64,000 nucleotides of DNA from Pseudomonas helleri. Lineage in GTDB: Bacteria; Pseudomonadota; Gammaproteobacteria; Pseudomonadales; Pseudomonadaceae. The first letter of the stretch is position 1; each line of letters starts with the position of its first letter. The stretch covers positions 1 through 64,000 of the forward strand of contig NZ_JYLD01000012.1 of the NCBI RefSeq assembly GCF_001043025.1, given 5' to 3'. The notes beneath the pieces are model-generated. The model was not told where the DNA came from. It did not search any database and saw only the letters and a program-made list of their open reading frames with translations. Position numbers and translations under genes: made by a program. Below, piece by piece: positions 7,660-16,314 of this stretch.

Positions 7660-9237
7660 ATGAAACTCACAGGCCATTTGCTTATCGGCGCTCAGGAAGT
7701 ATCCGCAACCGCCGGCACCATGAAAGCGCTGAACCCTGCGACGAACTTAGAGATAGAGCCTTCGTTCGCATTGGGTGGCCCAGCCGAAGTCGATCGTGCC
7801 GCGCAGTTGGCCGACGACGCGTTCGACAGTTTTAACAACTCCAGTTTGGCCGACCGAGCGGTGTTTTTAGAGCGTATCGCCGACGGACTTGAGGCGATCA
7901 CCGCCGAACTTGCGCATCGCATTTCGCTGGAAAGTGGTTTACCAGTCGCACAACTTGAAGGTGAAACCGCCAAAGCGGCGACCCAGTTTCGTCAATTTGC
8001 CACGGTTGTCCGTCAAGGGCGATTCCGTCAGGCGGCCATTGATCCGGCGCAGCCCGAGCGTCAACCGCGTGCGCGAATGGATCATCGTTTGCAAAAAATT
8101 GCCCTGGGGCCGGTGGCGATCTTCGGTGCGAGTAACTTTCCGATCTCCTATTCAGTGGCCGGCGGCGATACCGCTTCGGCGCTGGCGGCAGGCTGCCCTG
8201 TGATCCTGAAAGCGCACAACGCTCACCCCGGCGGATCGGAACTGATGGGCCGGGTCATCCAGCAAGCAGTTAAAGACGCGGGCCTGCACGAGGGGGTATT
8301 TTCACTGGTTCGCGGCGGTGGTAATGAGATCGGCGAGGCGCTGGTTGAGCATCCGTTGATCAAGGGCGTTACCTTTACCGGTTCGGAAGTGGGCGGCATG
8401 GCACTCTACCGCCGGGCACAACTGCGCCCCGATCCGATTCCGGTCTTCACTGAAATGACTAGCGTCAACCCGACCTTCATACTGCCCGCAGCCCTCGCAG
8501 CCCGCGGTGGTGAGATCGGTGACGGGTTTGCAGAGCGGATGCTGGTCACTGTTGGCCAAGCCTGCCTGAAACCTGCCATTTTGTTGGCAGTCGATGGACC
8601 CGGTTATGTCGAACTGAAGAACGAAATGATTGCCCGCGTCCAGGCCATGCAAGCGCGCACCATGCTCACACCAGGCATCAACAGCGCGTATCGCAAGAAT
8701 GTCGAGCGGCAGAGCAATGCGGGTGCGCAACTCATCGCGGCTGGCGGTGAAGCGCAACTTCCATGGGATGGCCAGTCGGTGGTTTTCGAAGTTGACGGTG
8801 CGCAGATGCTGGCTGATTCAACACTGGGGCAGGAAGTATTCGGGCCTGCTGCGCTACTGGTGCGCGTCAGCGATAAAGAGCAGCTGATCACATTGGCCAA
8901 ACAGTTCCAGGGCCAATTGAGTGCGACGATGCAGATTGACCAAGCCGATCACGCCTTCGCCGCCCGCTTGTTATCTATTCTGGAACGTCGCACGGGCCGC
9001 ATTGTTATCAACGCGTTCGCGCATCCCCAAGAAGTGTCCTACGCGTCGATTCACGGCGGGCCTTTTCCTGCAACTTCAGACAGCCGTTTTACCTCGGTGG
9101 GCATGACGGCAATCGAGCGCTTCCTGCGGCCGGTCTGCTACCAGGGCTTTCCGGACGATTTGCTGCCTGAAGCCTTGAAGCACAACAATCCGGCGGGTAT
9201 CTGGCGCCTGACTGAAGGTGAACTGGCTAAAGCCTGA
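7660..9237 (+). CDS. NADP-dependent aldehyde dehydrogenase (2,5-dioxovalerate dehydrogenase-like)
   Basis: A 525-residue aldehyde dehydrogenase closest in layout to the alpha-ketoglutaric semialdehyde (2,5-dioxovalerate) dehydrogenases, which end sugar-acid and hydroxyproline degradation routes. Visible motifs are GPVAIFGASNFP (cofactor binding), VTFTGSEVGG, the general-base region FTEMTSVNP and the nucleophile in VGQACLKP, with Cys about residue 302. The family usually shows GQFCTNP at the nucleophile, so this copy is divergent there and its substrate may differ. It is in an operon with a cysteine hydrolase, under the likely control of the divergent HxlR regulator. Confidence 0.85.
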   Translation: MKLTGHLLIGAQEVSATAGTMKALNPATNLEIEPSFALGGPAEVDRAAQLADDAFDSFNNSSLADRAVFLERIADGLEAITAELAHRISLESGLPVAQLEGETAKAATQFRQFATVVRQGRFRQAAIDPAQPERQPRARMDHRLQKIALGPVAIFGASNFPISYSVAGGDTASALAAGCPVILKAHNAHPGGSELMGRVIQQAVKDAGLHEGVFSLVRGGGNEIGEALVEHPLIKGVTFTGSEVGGMALYRRAQLRPDPIPVFTEMTSVNPTFILPAALAARGGEIGDGFAERMLVTVGQACLKPAILLAVDGPGYVELKNEMIARVQAMQARTMLTPGINSAYRKNVERQSNAGAQLIAAGGEAQLPWDGQSVVFEVDGAQMLADSTLGQEVFGPAALLVRVSDKEQLITLAKQFQGQLSATMQIDQADHAFAARLLSILERRTGRIVINAFAHPQEVSYASIHGGPFPATSDSRFTSVGMTAIERFLRPVCYQGFPDDLLPEALKHNNPAGIWRLTEGELAKA

Positions 9238-9247
9238 TCTAAACCAG

Positions 9248-9281
9248 CCCCACGAACGCGGCATCGTGCTCGTTCGTGGGG
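9248..9281 (+). terminator. Hairpin terminator after the aldehyde dehydrogenase gene
   Basis: An 11-bp perfect inverted repeat (CCCCACGAACG / CGTTCGTGGGG, 12-base loop) lies ten bases after the stop codon. There is no long T-run after it, so termination may be partial. The following 297 bases up to gcd contain no gene that I can support, apart from an AT-richer stretch around 9405-9450 that may hold the gcd promoter. Confidence 0.6.
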
Positions 9282-9578
9282 GCCCGCAAGCTGCAAACAA
9301 ACCCGCCACTCTCCTTCTGTATCGCCCACCTTCTCCCCTCGATTGTTACGCGCTCCACAACAGTGTTTCTCGTTCATGGCGACTGACAATTTGTCGCAGG
9401 CGCATTTTTTTTGATATTGTGTCGGTAATTAACCATTTAGTTCATAACCCATGTGCATCTGTCTGTTCCAGACGATGCGGCATCCGCCTGAGCTTCCTTC
9501 GTGGAAATCAGCGCTAACGTTATGGCTGGTTACCCTGAATTCCTTATCACTTTCATGCATCTAATAGGGTCATGCGCC

Positions 9579-11999
9579 ATGAATAAGTCTCAACCTGCGG
9601 CCACTGTCAGCCGTTGGCCAATCTGGATCGCCGCCTTGGGCGTGCTCCTCTTCGGCTTCCTGTTTATAGCGGGCGGCGGTTACCTCGCCACGCTCGGCGG
9701 CAGCCTGTACTTCGTCCTTGCCGGTATCGGGATGCTTGTTGCTTCGGTGCTGATGTTTAAACGCCGTGTGGTCGGTGCCTGGCTGTTTGCAGCGGTGATG
9801 GTGGCATCGGTTATCTGGTCGGTCGCAGATGCCGGGCTAATGTTCTGGCCACTGGTTTCACGGCTGTTTGCCCTGGCCGTATTGAGCCTGGTAGTGGCGT
9901 TGGCTTACCCGACGCTACGCAAGGCCAATGGCCTGCAGGGTAACGGTGGCTATGCGCTGAGCGCTGCCCTCGCAGTAGCCATTGTTGTGGGTTTCTGGGG
10001 AATGTTTCAGCCCCACGCGTCGGTTGCACCCACAGGTGACGGCCCCGGTCTGACCAAGGTTGATCCAGCCAAAGCACAGAAAAACTGGGAACACTACGGT
10101 AATGATGAAGGTGGCAGCCGCTTTGCCGCACTGGATCAGATCAACCGCAGCAACGTATCCAAGCTGGTGCCAGCCTGGACTTACCACACCGGCGACATCG
10201 CGTTCAGCGATGGCAATGGCGCAGAAGACCAAATGACCCCGCTGCAAGTGGGCGACAAGGTGTTCATCTGCACCCCGCACAACAACATCATCGCGCTGGA
10301 TGCCGACACCGGCAAAGAGCTGTGGAAGAACGAAATCAACGCCAAGTCGGCGGTCTGGCAGCGTTGCCGTGGCCTGGCTTACTTTGATGCCACCGCTGCC
10401 ATCGCTGCCCCAACCGATGGCAGCACCCCTGCAGCTACCGTCAGTGTGGCGCCGGGTGCAGCTTGCCAGCGTCGTCTGTTGACCAACACCATCGACGCCC
10501 GCCTGATTGCTGTTGATGCCGATACCGGCAAGTTCTGCGAAGACTTCGGAACCCACGGCCAGGTTGACCTGAAAGCCGGCCTGGGCGATGTGCCCGACTC
10601 TTATTACCAGCTCTCGTCCGCGCCGTTGATGGCCGGTACGACCGTGGTGGTGGGCGGTCGTGTTGCCGACAACGTGCAGACCGACATGCCAGGCGGCGTG
10701 ATTCGTGGCTTCGACGTGGTCACCGGCGCCATGCGCTGGGCTTTTGACCCGGGCAATCCGCAAGACAAACAAGCTCCAGCTGACGGCAAAACCTACGTTC
10801 GCAGCACGCCGAACAGCTGGGCGCCGATGTCTTATGACCCGTTGATGAACACTGTTTTCTTGCCGATGGGCAGTTCGTCCACCGACATTTATGGTGTCGA
10901 ACGTACCTCGCTGGATCACACCTATGGCGCCTCGATACTGGCACTGAACGCAACCACCGGTGATGAAAAGTGGGTGTATCAAACCGTCCACAATGACTTG
11001 TGGGACTTTGACCTGCCGATGCAGCCAAGCCTCATCGACTTCACCAAGGCCGACGGTTCTCAAGTGCCTGCGGTGGTAATCGGCACCAAGGCCGGTCAGA
11101 TCTATGTGCTGGATCGCCACACCGGTCAGCCGCTGACTGAAGTCAAAGAAGTTCCGGTCAAGGCCTCGAACATTCCAAACGAGCCGTACTCGCCAACCCA
11201 GCCAAAATCGGTGGGCATGCCGCAGATCGGCGCGCAAACGCTGACTGAGTCGGACATGTGGGGCGCCACGCCATTTGACCAGATGCTGTGCCGTATCGCC
11301 TTCAAGAAAATGCGCTACGACGGCCTGTACACCGCGCCGGGTACTGACGTTTCGTTGAGCTTTCCGGGATCGTTGGGTGGCATGAACTGGGGCAGCCTGT
11401 CGACTGACCCGGTGCACGGTTTCATCTTCGTCAACGACATGCGTCTGGGCTTGTGGAGCCAGATGGTGCCGCAGAAAAAAGATGCCAAGGCGTCTTCCGG
11501 TGGCGAAGCACTGAACACAGGCATGGGCGCTGTACCGCTTAAAGGTACGCCGTATGCCGTGAACAAAAACCGCTTCCTGTCCGTGGCCGGCATTCCATGC
11601 CAGGCGCCGCCTTTCGGCACGCTGACCGCCATCGATATGAAAACCCGGAAAATTGCCTGGCAAGTACCCGTGGGCACTGTTGAAGACACGGGCCCAATGG
11701 GCATCAAAATGAAGCTGCCATTGCCAATTGGCATGCCAACTCTGGGTGGCACCCTCTCCACTCAAGGCGGCCTGGTGTTTATTGCAGGCACCCAAGACTA
11801 CTACCTGCGCGCCTTCAACTCGGCCAACGGTGAAGAAGCCTGGAAGGCCCGCTTGCCCGTCGGCAGCCAAGGTGGCCCGATGACCTTTGTTTCGCCGAAA
11901 ACTGGCAAGCAATACGTGGTGATCACCGCCGGTGGTGCACGCCAGTCGCCTGATCGTGGTGATTACGTGATTGCTTACGCGTTGCCCGACAACCAGTAA
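9579..11999 (+). CDS. gcd: Membrane-bound PQQ-dependent glucose dehydrogenase
   Basis: Quinoprotein glucose dehydrogenase, 806 residues, the usual length of Pseudomonas Gcd. It oxidises glucose to gluconolactone in the periplasm and passes electrons to ubiquinone. About 150 N-terminal residues form five hydrophobic segments (the membrane and quinone-binding domain). The PQQ beta-propeller follows, starting near WEHYGNDEGGSRFAALDQIN, with repeated DADTGK and ALDADTGKELW tryptophan-docking motifs. ATG 9579 is chosen because it starts the membrane domain and has AGGG upstream; the frame is open to 9501. It is monocistronic with its own terminator. Confidence 0.95.
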   Translation: MNKSQPAATVSRWPIWIAALGVLLFGFLFIAGGGYLATLGGSLYFVLAGIGMLVASVLMFKRRVVGAWLFAAVMVASVIWSVADAGLMFWPLVSRLFALAVLSLVVALAYPTLRKANGLQGNGGYALSAALAVAIVVGFWGMFQPHASVAPTGDGPGLTKVDPAKAQKNWEHYGNDEGGSRFAALDQINRSNVSKLVPAWTYHTGDIAFSDGNGAEDQMTPLQVGDKVFICTPHNNIIALDADTGKELWKNEINAKSAVWQRCRGLAYFDATAAIAAPTDGSTPAATVSVAPGAACQRRLLTNTIDARLIAVDADTGKFCEDFGTHGQVDLKAGLGDVPDSYYQLSSAPLMAGTTVVVGGRVADNVQTDMPGGVIRGFDVVTGAMRWAFDPGNPQDKQAPADGKTYVRSTPNSWAPMSYDPLMNTVFLPMGSSSTDIYGVERTSLDHTYGASILALNATTGDEKWVYQTVHNDLWDFDLPMQPSLIDFTKADGSQVPAVVIGTKAGQIYVLDRHTGQPLTEVKEVPVKASNIPNEPYSPTQPKSVGMPQIGAQTLTESDMWGATPFDQMLCRIAFKKMRYDGLYTAPGTDVSLSFPGSLGGMNWGSLSTDPVHGFIFVNDMRLGLWSQMVPQKKDAKASSGGEALNTGMGAVPLKGTPYAVNKNRFLSVAGIPCQAPPFGTLTAIDMKTRKIAWQVPVGTVEDTGPMGIKMKLPLPIGMPTLGGTLSTQGGLVFIAGTQDYYLRAFNSANGEEAWKARLPVGSQGGPMTFVSPKTGKQYVVITAGGARQSPDRGDYVIAYALPDNQ

Positions 12000-12011
12000 G
12001 CTGCTGTAAAT

Positions 12012-12040
12012 AAAAAACCCGCCTGAACAGGCGGGTTTTT
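12012..12040 (+). terminator. Rho-independent terminator of gcd
   Basis: A GC-rich perfect stem (AACCCGCC / GGCGGGTT) flanked by A and T runs lies 13 bases after the gcd stop codon. The A-run before and T-run after mean it could act on both strands, although the minus-strand gene that faces it ends further away. Confidence 0.9.
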
Positions 12041-12067
12041 ATTGTCCGGCTCCCAAGGGTTTCCCTC

Positions 12068-12199
12068 GTAGCAGTTGCCGAGCTCCGCGAGGCTAAGTTC
12101 GATTGCGAAGCAATCGTAAATCCATAACTCCGGATATAACTGAAGGCTTACGACGGCTGCGCCGCCGGACGCAGCCTCGTCAAACTTGGCAGCTGCTAC
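12068..12199. repeat. Palindromic intergenic element with 27-base imperfect inverted ends
   Basis: The outer 27 bases at each end (GTAGCAGTTGCCGAG... and the complement of ...TGGCAGCTGCTAC) match in most positions and enclose smaller hairpins (GATTGC/GCAATC near 12101-12115 and GGCTGCG/CGCAGCC near 12155-12177). The GTAGCAGCTGCC end is a form seen in dispersed Pseudomonas intergenic repeats. The element overlaps the last four bases of the minus-strand TerC-type gene and may stabilise or end its transcript. Confidence 0.6.
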
Positions 12200-13749
12200 A
12201 CCCCTTCTTTCGTCAACAACACCCGCGTCACGCGGCGTTCTTCGACTTCAACCACGGTCAGGCTCCAGCCTTCCCACGTCAGTTTGTCGCCAACCACCGG
12301 CAAACGGTCCAGCAAACTCATGACCATGCCAGCCAGTGTTTGATAGTCATCCGTAGGCCTTGCGGTAAAGCCGGTATGCCGACTGATCTGGCTCAGGTTC
12401 AAGGCGCCACTGACCAAATACCCGTCCCCTTGCGCCACGATATTCGGGCCTGCAATTTCGCTGGCGTCCGGCAGCTCACCGGCAATCGACTCAAGAATAT
12501 CGGTCATGGTCAGGATGCCGATAAAGTCGCCAAACTCGTTGATCACAAACGCAATGTGAGTCGACTCTTTGCGCATCTGCTCCAAGGCATTGAGGATAGT
12601 AAAGCTATCGAGCAGGTTGATGGCCTTGCGCGCCATCGCCTCAAGGTCGGGTTTGTGACCGGCCAGCAGTTCCTTTAACAGCTCTTTTTTGTGCACAAAA
12701 CCCAAAGGCTCATCGATGCGCCCTTCTCTGATCAATGGCAATCGCGAGTACGAAGAATGCATCAGCGTGGTGCGGATCCGTTCCTCAGAGTCGGTCAGAT
12801 CAATATGATCAATCTCGGCACGCGGGGTCATCACCTTGCGAATCGGGCGTTCTGCCAATTGCAGCACACCGCTGATCATGATCCGTTCACGTCGATGGAA
12901 GACCTCTTCAGCCTCCCCGCCTTCAAGCATGTCGGCAATCTCCTCACCCACTTCATCCTCGTTCAGCTTGCGACCGCCCAGCAGGCGCATTACCGCATGG
13001 GCCGTGCGCTCACGCATCGGCCGCAGGCCTTGCAAGCTGCGTTTGCGGCGCGAGCGGGCGATCTGGTTAAACAGCTCGATCAAGATCGAGAAACCGATGG
13101 CCGCATACAGATAGCCTTTAGGGATGTGAAAGCCCAAGCCTTCCGCCGTCAGGCTGAAACCGATCATCATCAAAAAGCCCAGGCAGAGCATGATCACCGT
13201 CGGATGGCTGTTGACGAATTTGGTCAGCGGCTTGCTGGCAATGATCATCAGGCCGATGGAGATCACCACGGCAATCATCATGACCGACAAGTGCTCAACC
13301 ATGCCCACTGCTGTAATCACGGCGTCGAGGGAGAACACCGCGTCCAGCACCACGATTTGCGCAACGATCGGCCAAAACAAGGCGTACACCGCATTCGACT
13401 TGCGCTCGGCAACGTGACCTTCCAGTCGTTCATGCAACTCCATAGTCGCCTTGAACAACAGAAACAGGCCACCAAACAGCATGATCAAATCGCGGCCAGA
13501 GAAGGACTTTTCAAACACTTCAAACAGCGGCTCGGTCAGCGTGACCATCCACGAGATGCTGGCCAGCAAGCCCAAACGCATCAACAGGGCCAGCGTCAGG
13601 CCGATAACCCGCGCACGGTCGCGCTGCTCAGGTGGCAGCTTGTCCGCCAGAATGGCAATAAACACCAGGTTATCGATGCCCAGCACCAACTCCAGCACGA
13701 TCAATGTCAACAGGCCAAGCCAGGCCGTGGGATCTGCAATCCATTCCAT
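12196..13749 (-). CDS. TerC-family membrane protein with CBS and CorC/HlyC domains (YoaE/YegH-like)
   Basis: A 517-residue protein. The first 230 residues are a TerC-type domain with about seven membrane helices, including the acidic motifs LELVLGIDNLVFI and VLDAVFSLDAVIT, which are thought to bind metal ions. A pair of CBS domains follows (residues about 300-420, RKVMTPRAEIDHIDL), and then a C-terminal CorC/HlyC domain ending VEERRVTRVLL. The family includes E. coli YoaE and YegH, of unsettled function; TerC relatives have been tied to manganese export and tellurite resistance. It is monocistronic, with the start at ATG 13749. Confidence 0.9.
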   Translation of the reverse strand: MEWIADPTAWLGLLTLIVLELVLGIDNLVFIAILADKLPPEQRDRARVIGLTLALLMRLGLLASISWMVTLTEPLFEVFEKSFSGRDLIMLFGGLFLLFKATMELHERLEGHVAERKSNAVYALFWPIVAQIVVLDAVFSLDAVITAVGMVEHLSVMMIAVVISIGLMIIASKPLTKFVNSHPTVIMLCLGFLMMIGFSLTAEGLGFHIPKGYLYAAIGFSILIELFNQIARSRRKRSLQGLRPMRERTAHAVMRLLGGRKLNEDEVGEEIADMLEGGEAEEVFHRRERIMISGVLQLAERPIRKVMTPRAEIDHIDLTDSEERIRTTLMHSSYSRLPLIREGRIDEPLGFVHKKELLKELLAGHKPDLEAMARKAINLLDSFTILNALEQMRKESTHIAFVINEFGDFIGILTMTDILESIAGELPDASEIAGPNIVAQGDGYLVSGALNLSQISRHTGFTARPTDDYQTLAGMVMSLLDRLPVVGDKLTWEGWSLTVVEVEERRVTRVLLTKEGV

Positions 13750-14123
13750 ATCGGTTATTCAGCCTCTCGAAACATCGGGGTCAACGAATGACGCGCACAA
13801 GCATGCGAAGCGACGGGCGTATTGCCCGTGCCCAATAAATTTGGGAAACACGTGGGAGATTCAAGGGTGGCGACTAAGTGCAAAACGGATGCGGGGTGCA
13901 AGAAAAAACTGGGAGGCTCCAGGAGGGTGTTCATATAGGCCTTGATGAAATTCGGGAGGCAATCCTACAGCGACTCCCGCATCAGTCAGCGCATATTGTT
14001 ATTACAAGATTTTACATCGCCTGCTGCTCCACCTTCCTATGCCACTGCAAGCGACACATGCGATGGGCGTTAGCGATTATCCGGGCTGGATAATCGCAAC
14101 GCTCATCATCGCCAGGCACGGTG
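13750..14123. other. Intergenic stretch with several palindromes
   Basis: No gene is supported. Three hairpins are visible: ACGGGC/GCCCGT at 13813-13829, CGGGAG/CTCCCG ends at 13951-13977, and a long one at 14067-14102 with GCGATTATCC/GGATAATCGC arms extended by GCGTT/AACGC across one mismatch. The last lies just after the stop of the PLDc_N gene (minus strand) and may terminate it. The others lie in the leader of the TerC-type gene. Confidence 0.5.
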
Positions 14124-14330
14124 CTAGCTTGAAGCCTTGGGGTGGGCGTGTTTTTTTGCGCCCACCAGCAACCACGCCAACATGCCGAACAGCGGCACAA
14201 AAATCACCACGGCCACCCACATGCACCGGCTGTTCACCGGTGCATTGCTTCTCAGCACTCCGCGAATGGTCCATAGCTCCAGTAGCAGCAGAATGACGGC
14301 TAACACAGCCCAAAACGTAGGAATTTCCAT
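14124..14330 (-). CDS. Small PLDc_N-domain membrane protein
   Basis: A 68-residue protein made of two hydrophobic segments (FWAVLAVILLLLELWTI and MWVAVVIFVPLFGMLAWLL) separated by a short polar loop, and a basic C-terminus. This matches the stand-alone phospholipase D N-terminal (PLDc_N) domain found in small bacterial inner-membrane proteins, which have no catalytic part. Its role is unknown. A palindromic stem lies downstream on its strand. Confidence 0.75.
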   Translation of the reverse strand: MEIPTFWAVLAVILLLLELWTIRGVLRSNAPVNSRCMWVAVVIFVPLFGMLAWLLVGAKKHAHPKASS

Positions 14331-14418
14331 ACATCACCTCGCTAGTTATATGACTTTAGGCGGGCTGTAGGCGTGAGGGTTCATTAATTTTTCAAAATGC
14401 TTCGAGGGTCAGTGCGCA

Positions 14419-15474
14419 TTACAGCGAAAAACGATCAGTGGCATTACGCCGCTCGTTGTCATCGCGCATGTCATAGCTGACGGTGGTTGCAATGTTGGCG
14501 TGGTGGGCGAGTTTCTGAGCGATTGACACGTCATATTCCTCAATCACCCGTGTAATGAACGAGCGCCGAAAGTCATGGGGCATGATGTCCACGCCAACCT
14601 GTTTACCGCGCTGTTTGGCGATGTAGTAAATCGCATGTTTGGTGATGCGTTCACGGGTGATGTGGCTGCCACGGCGAATCCGGTTGAACAAAAACGTGTC
14701 GTCGCTGACGCCTTCCGGCAGTTGCTCGCGGCGAAAATCGAGCCAGACCTGGAGCTTTTCGAAGGCCCAGGCCGGGGCAAACTTGATCAGTTCTTTGTTG
14801 CCTTTACCCAAGACCTGCAAGCTGCGCTCGGCCATATTGACCTGACGCAAATCCATATTCACTGACTCGGATTTACGCATGCCCGAGCCATACAAAATCG
14901 CAATGATGGCTGCATCCCTCAGCCCCTGTGGGCGCGGGTCCGCAGCGCAGACATCCATCAACTCGCGGATCAACGTGCGGCGTAGGTTGCGGCCTTTAGT
15001 CAGGCGCGAACCACCGCCCGCCTTTACTGCGCGAATTTTAAGGAGTTGATCCTGAGTGATCAGGCTCTGCTGCCAGGCCTGATTCATCACGCCGCGAATC
15101 GCATTCACATACAAAGACGACGTATTGGGCGCATAGCCATCTGTACGCAGCGCCGCCACCAGGGCCGTGATATGCCCCGGCTGCAGTTGATGCCAGGGGA
15201 ATTCCTCAATCGCGACATCATCGACGCCCAAACGATCAGCCGCATCCTGCAGCACATAGCGCATGGTCTGGCGGCTGGACGCTGCCAACTGTTGCAGGTA
15301 AAGCGCAACAGGCGCTTGAAGAAGCTGTAATGCTGCGGGGTCTTTAATCGACACAACCACTCTCGGTACGGGTTGAAACACGCCGTAATATAACCCAAAC
15401 CTATAGATCCGACGCGCACTTATAGCCGCAGATTGACTCGCTGAAGGCGATGGTCTGCGATCTTTAATCATCAA
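14419..15474 (-). CDS. Tyrosine-type site-specific recombinase (integrase)
   Basis: A phage-integrase-family recombinase. It has an N-terminal SAM-like DNA-binding region with HITALVAALRTDGYAPNT, then the catalytic domain with the first Arg in LYGSGMRKSE, the HxxR box in MPHDFRRSF, the second His in LAHHANIATTVSYD, and the nucleophile Tyr in VSYDM. The frame opens at 15474, but its first residues come from sequence next to a dispersed repeat; an internal GTG at 15354 (312 codons) may be the true start. No tRNA, direct repeat or phage gene lies next to it, so it looks like a lone chromosomal recombinase rather than part of a visible island. Confidence 0.85.
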   Translation of the reverse strand: MMIKDRRPSPSASQSAAISARRIYRFGLYYGVFQPVPRVVVSIKDPAALQLLQAPVALYLQQLAASSRQTMRYVLQDAADRLGVDDVAIEEFPWHQLQPGHITALVAALRTDGYAPNTSSLYVNAIRGVMNQAWQQSLITQDQLLKIRAVKAGGGSRLTKGRNLRRTLIRELMDVCAADPRPQGLRDAAIIAILYGSGMRKSESVNMDLRQVNMAERSLQVLGKGNKELIKFAPAWAFEKLQVWLDFRREQLPEGVSDDTFLFNRIRRGSHITRERITKHAIYYIAKQRGKQVGVDIMPHDFRRSFITRVIEEYDVSIAQKLAHHANIATTVSYDMRDDNERRNATDRFSL

Positions 15475-15480
15475 GATCTA

Positions 15481-15512
15481 AAGATCGCGAGGCGAGCTCG
15501 CTCCTACACGGG
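15481..15512. repeat. Dispersed REP-like repeat copy
   Basis: The motif AAGATCGCGAGGCGAGCTCG followed by CTCCTACA recurs in near-identical form at 20911-20943, inverted at 20984-21003, and at 46371-46424. It is one half of a Pseudomonas-type REP palindrome. It lies just upstream of the recombinase gene. Confidence 0.75.
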
Positions 15513-15710
15513 ATATGTGATGTGTTATTAATTTGTAACTGTCATATAACTGCCTTATTGAAACTTAAGTTTCAATTCACTCTTTCAAGTTGCTGAACAC
15601 TCCCTGTACCGCCCGCACTTGCTGGTGTTTAACGTTGACTTGATATACCCGTCTCAGTAGATTGCATGGGCCGACTCAGTCGGCACTTTACTCACTCACA
15701 AAAGAAGCTA

Positions 15711-15824
15711 ATGGACACAGTATCTAGTCGCTGCCCGGCCTGCGTGAAAACACCTGACCGGGCACCCAATCCAGACATTGACGGGACTCGCCTGCTGGGC
15801 GAGGTCAACTGCGCCAGAGCTTGA
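15711..15824 (+). CDS. Candidate 37-aa leader peptide upstream of mgtA
   Basis: A short frame from ATG 15711 to TGA 15824. The middle of the peptide is rich in Pro and Asp (KTPDRAPNPDIDG). In enterobacteria, the Mg2+ transporter leaders of mgtA and mgtCBR encode proline- and acid-rich peptides whose translation falters when Mg2+ or proline is short, which changes the folding of the downstream leader RNA. This peptide has that kind of composition and lies about 0.6 kb before mgtA on the same strand. The ribosome binding site is weak (AGAAG). Function is inference from composition and position. Confidence 0.4.
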   Translation: MDTVSSRCPACVKTPDRAPNPDIDGTRLLGEVNCARA

Positions 15825-15874
15825 CGCTCCAACGTAACGACCTCCCCGGCAGCCGTCCGGTTACGAGGTGTGTT

Positions 15875-16108
15875 ATGACCTTTAAAGCCTTTGTTCTACC
15901 TGGCGTTCGCGCCTTTACCTCAAGCATGCGGGTTAAATTGGCCCGTGAGCCCGGCACTGCGCGCTCCGCCCGCACGCCCTTCTCATCCCCCGTTTTCGGC
16001 GCAAAACCTGCGCACCATCAGGTGCATTGGCGCGTCAGCCCTGCCACAGGTCAACTGGAGCAGCGCTGGAGCATGGCCGACCTTCAGGAGCCTCAGAGTC
16101 GCGCCTGA
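15875..16108 (+). CDS. 77-aa hypothetical protein upstream of mgtA
   Basis: A 77-codon frame with GAGG seven bases before ATG 15875. The product is basic in its first half (MRVKLAREPGTARSARTPF) and ends with a tryptophan-containing segment (QVHWRVSPATGQLEQRWSMA). I do not recognise a family. It lies in the long leader of mgtA, after the 37-codon frame and before a 12-codon frame, so it may be translated from the mgtA leader transcript. The good ribosome binding site and non-random composition favour a real gene. Confidence 0.5.
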   Translation: MTFKAFVLPGVRAFTSSMRVKLAREPGTARSARTPFSSPVFGAKPAHHQVHWRVSPATGQLEQRWSMADLQEPQSRA

Positions 16109-16158
16109 CGCTGACCACTGACAGGCTTTAAACCACTGTTGAATAACTGGAGTTTCCT

Positions 16159-16197
16159 ATGGAAGAAGCCAGTAGCCACCCGCTGCGCAACTATTAA
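16159..16197 (+). CDS. Candidate 12-aa leader peptide before mgtA
   Basis: MEEASSHPLRNY, preceded by CTGGAG at six-base spacing. It has two acidic residues straight after the start and a proline, reminiscent of the start of the Salmonella MgtL leader (MEPDPTP). It ends 74 bases before a terminator-like hairpin and about 145 bases before the mgtA start. A regulatory role in Mg2+-dependent attenuation is inferred, not shown. Confidence 0.35.
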   Translation: MEEASSHPLRNY

Positions 16198-16270
16198 GTT
16201 AATTGTTGTAGCGGGCATTTAAAGCGCACTTAAACACTTATTAAAACCGATCGCGATATCTGCGACTCGG

Positions 16271-16314
16271 CATACTTTGGCTCGTCTTGAATACGGCAAG
16301 CCAAGGTATGTTTT
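16271..16314 (+). terminator. Terminator-like hairpin directly before mgtA (possible attenuator)
   Basis: A 12-bp stem (CATACTTTGGCT / AGCCAAGGTATG, one G-T pair, 16-base loop) is followed at once by TTTT. It sits between the small leader frames and the mgtA ribosome binding site, with its T-run 17 bases before AGGAG. This is the place and form expected of a transcriptional attenuator. Confidence 0.55.

Noticed and set aside
9915..11912. Long open frame (665 codons) antisense to gcd
   Set aside because: It mirrors the high-GC codon pattern of gcd, has His/Arg/Gln-rich nonsense composition and no start signal.
12691..13791. 366-codon open frame antisense to the TerC-type gene
   Set aside because: Extremely His/Gln-rich translation typical of an antisense frame to a membrane protein gene.
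13750..14123. yybP-ykoY (manganese) riboswitch before the TerC-type gene
   Set aside because: TerC-family genes are often controlled this way, but I could not find the conserved riboswitch core; only unrelated hairpins are seen.
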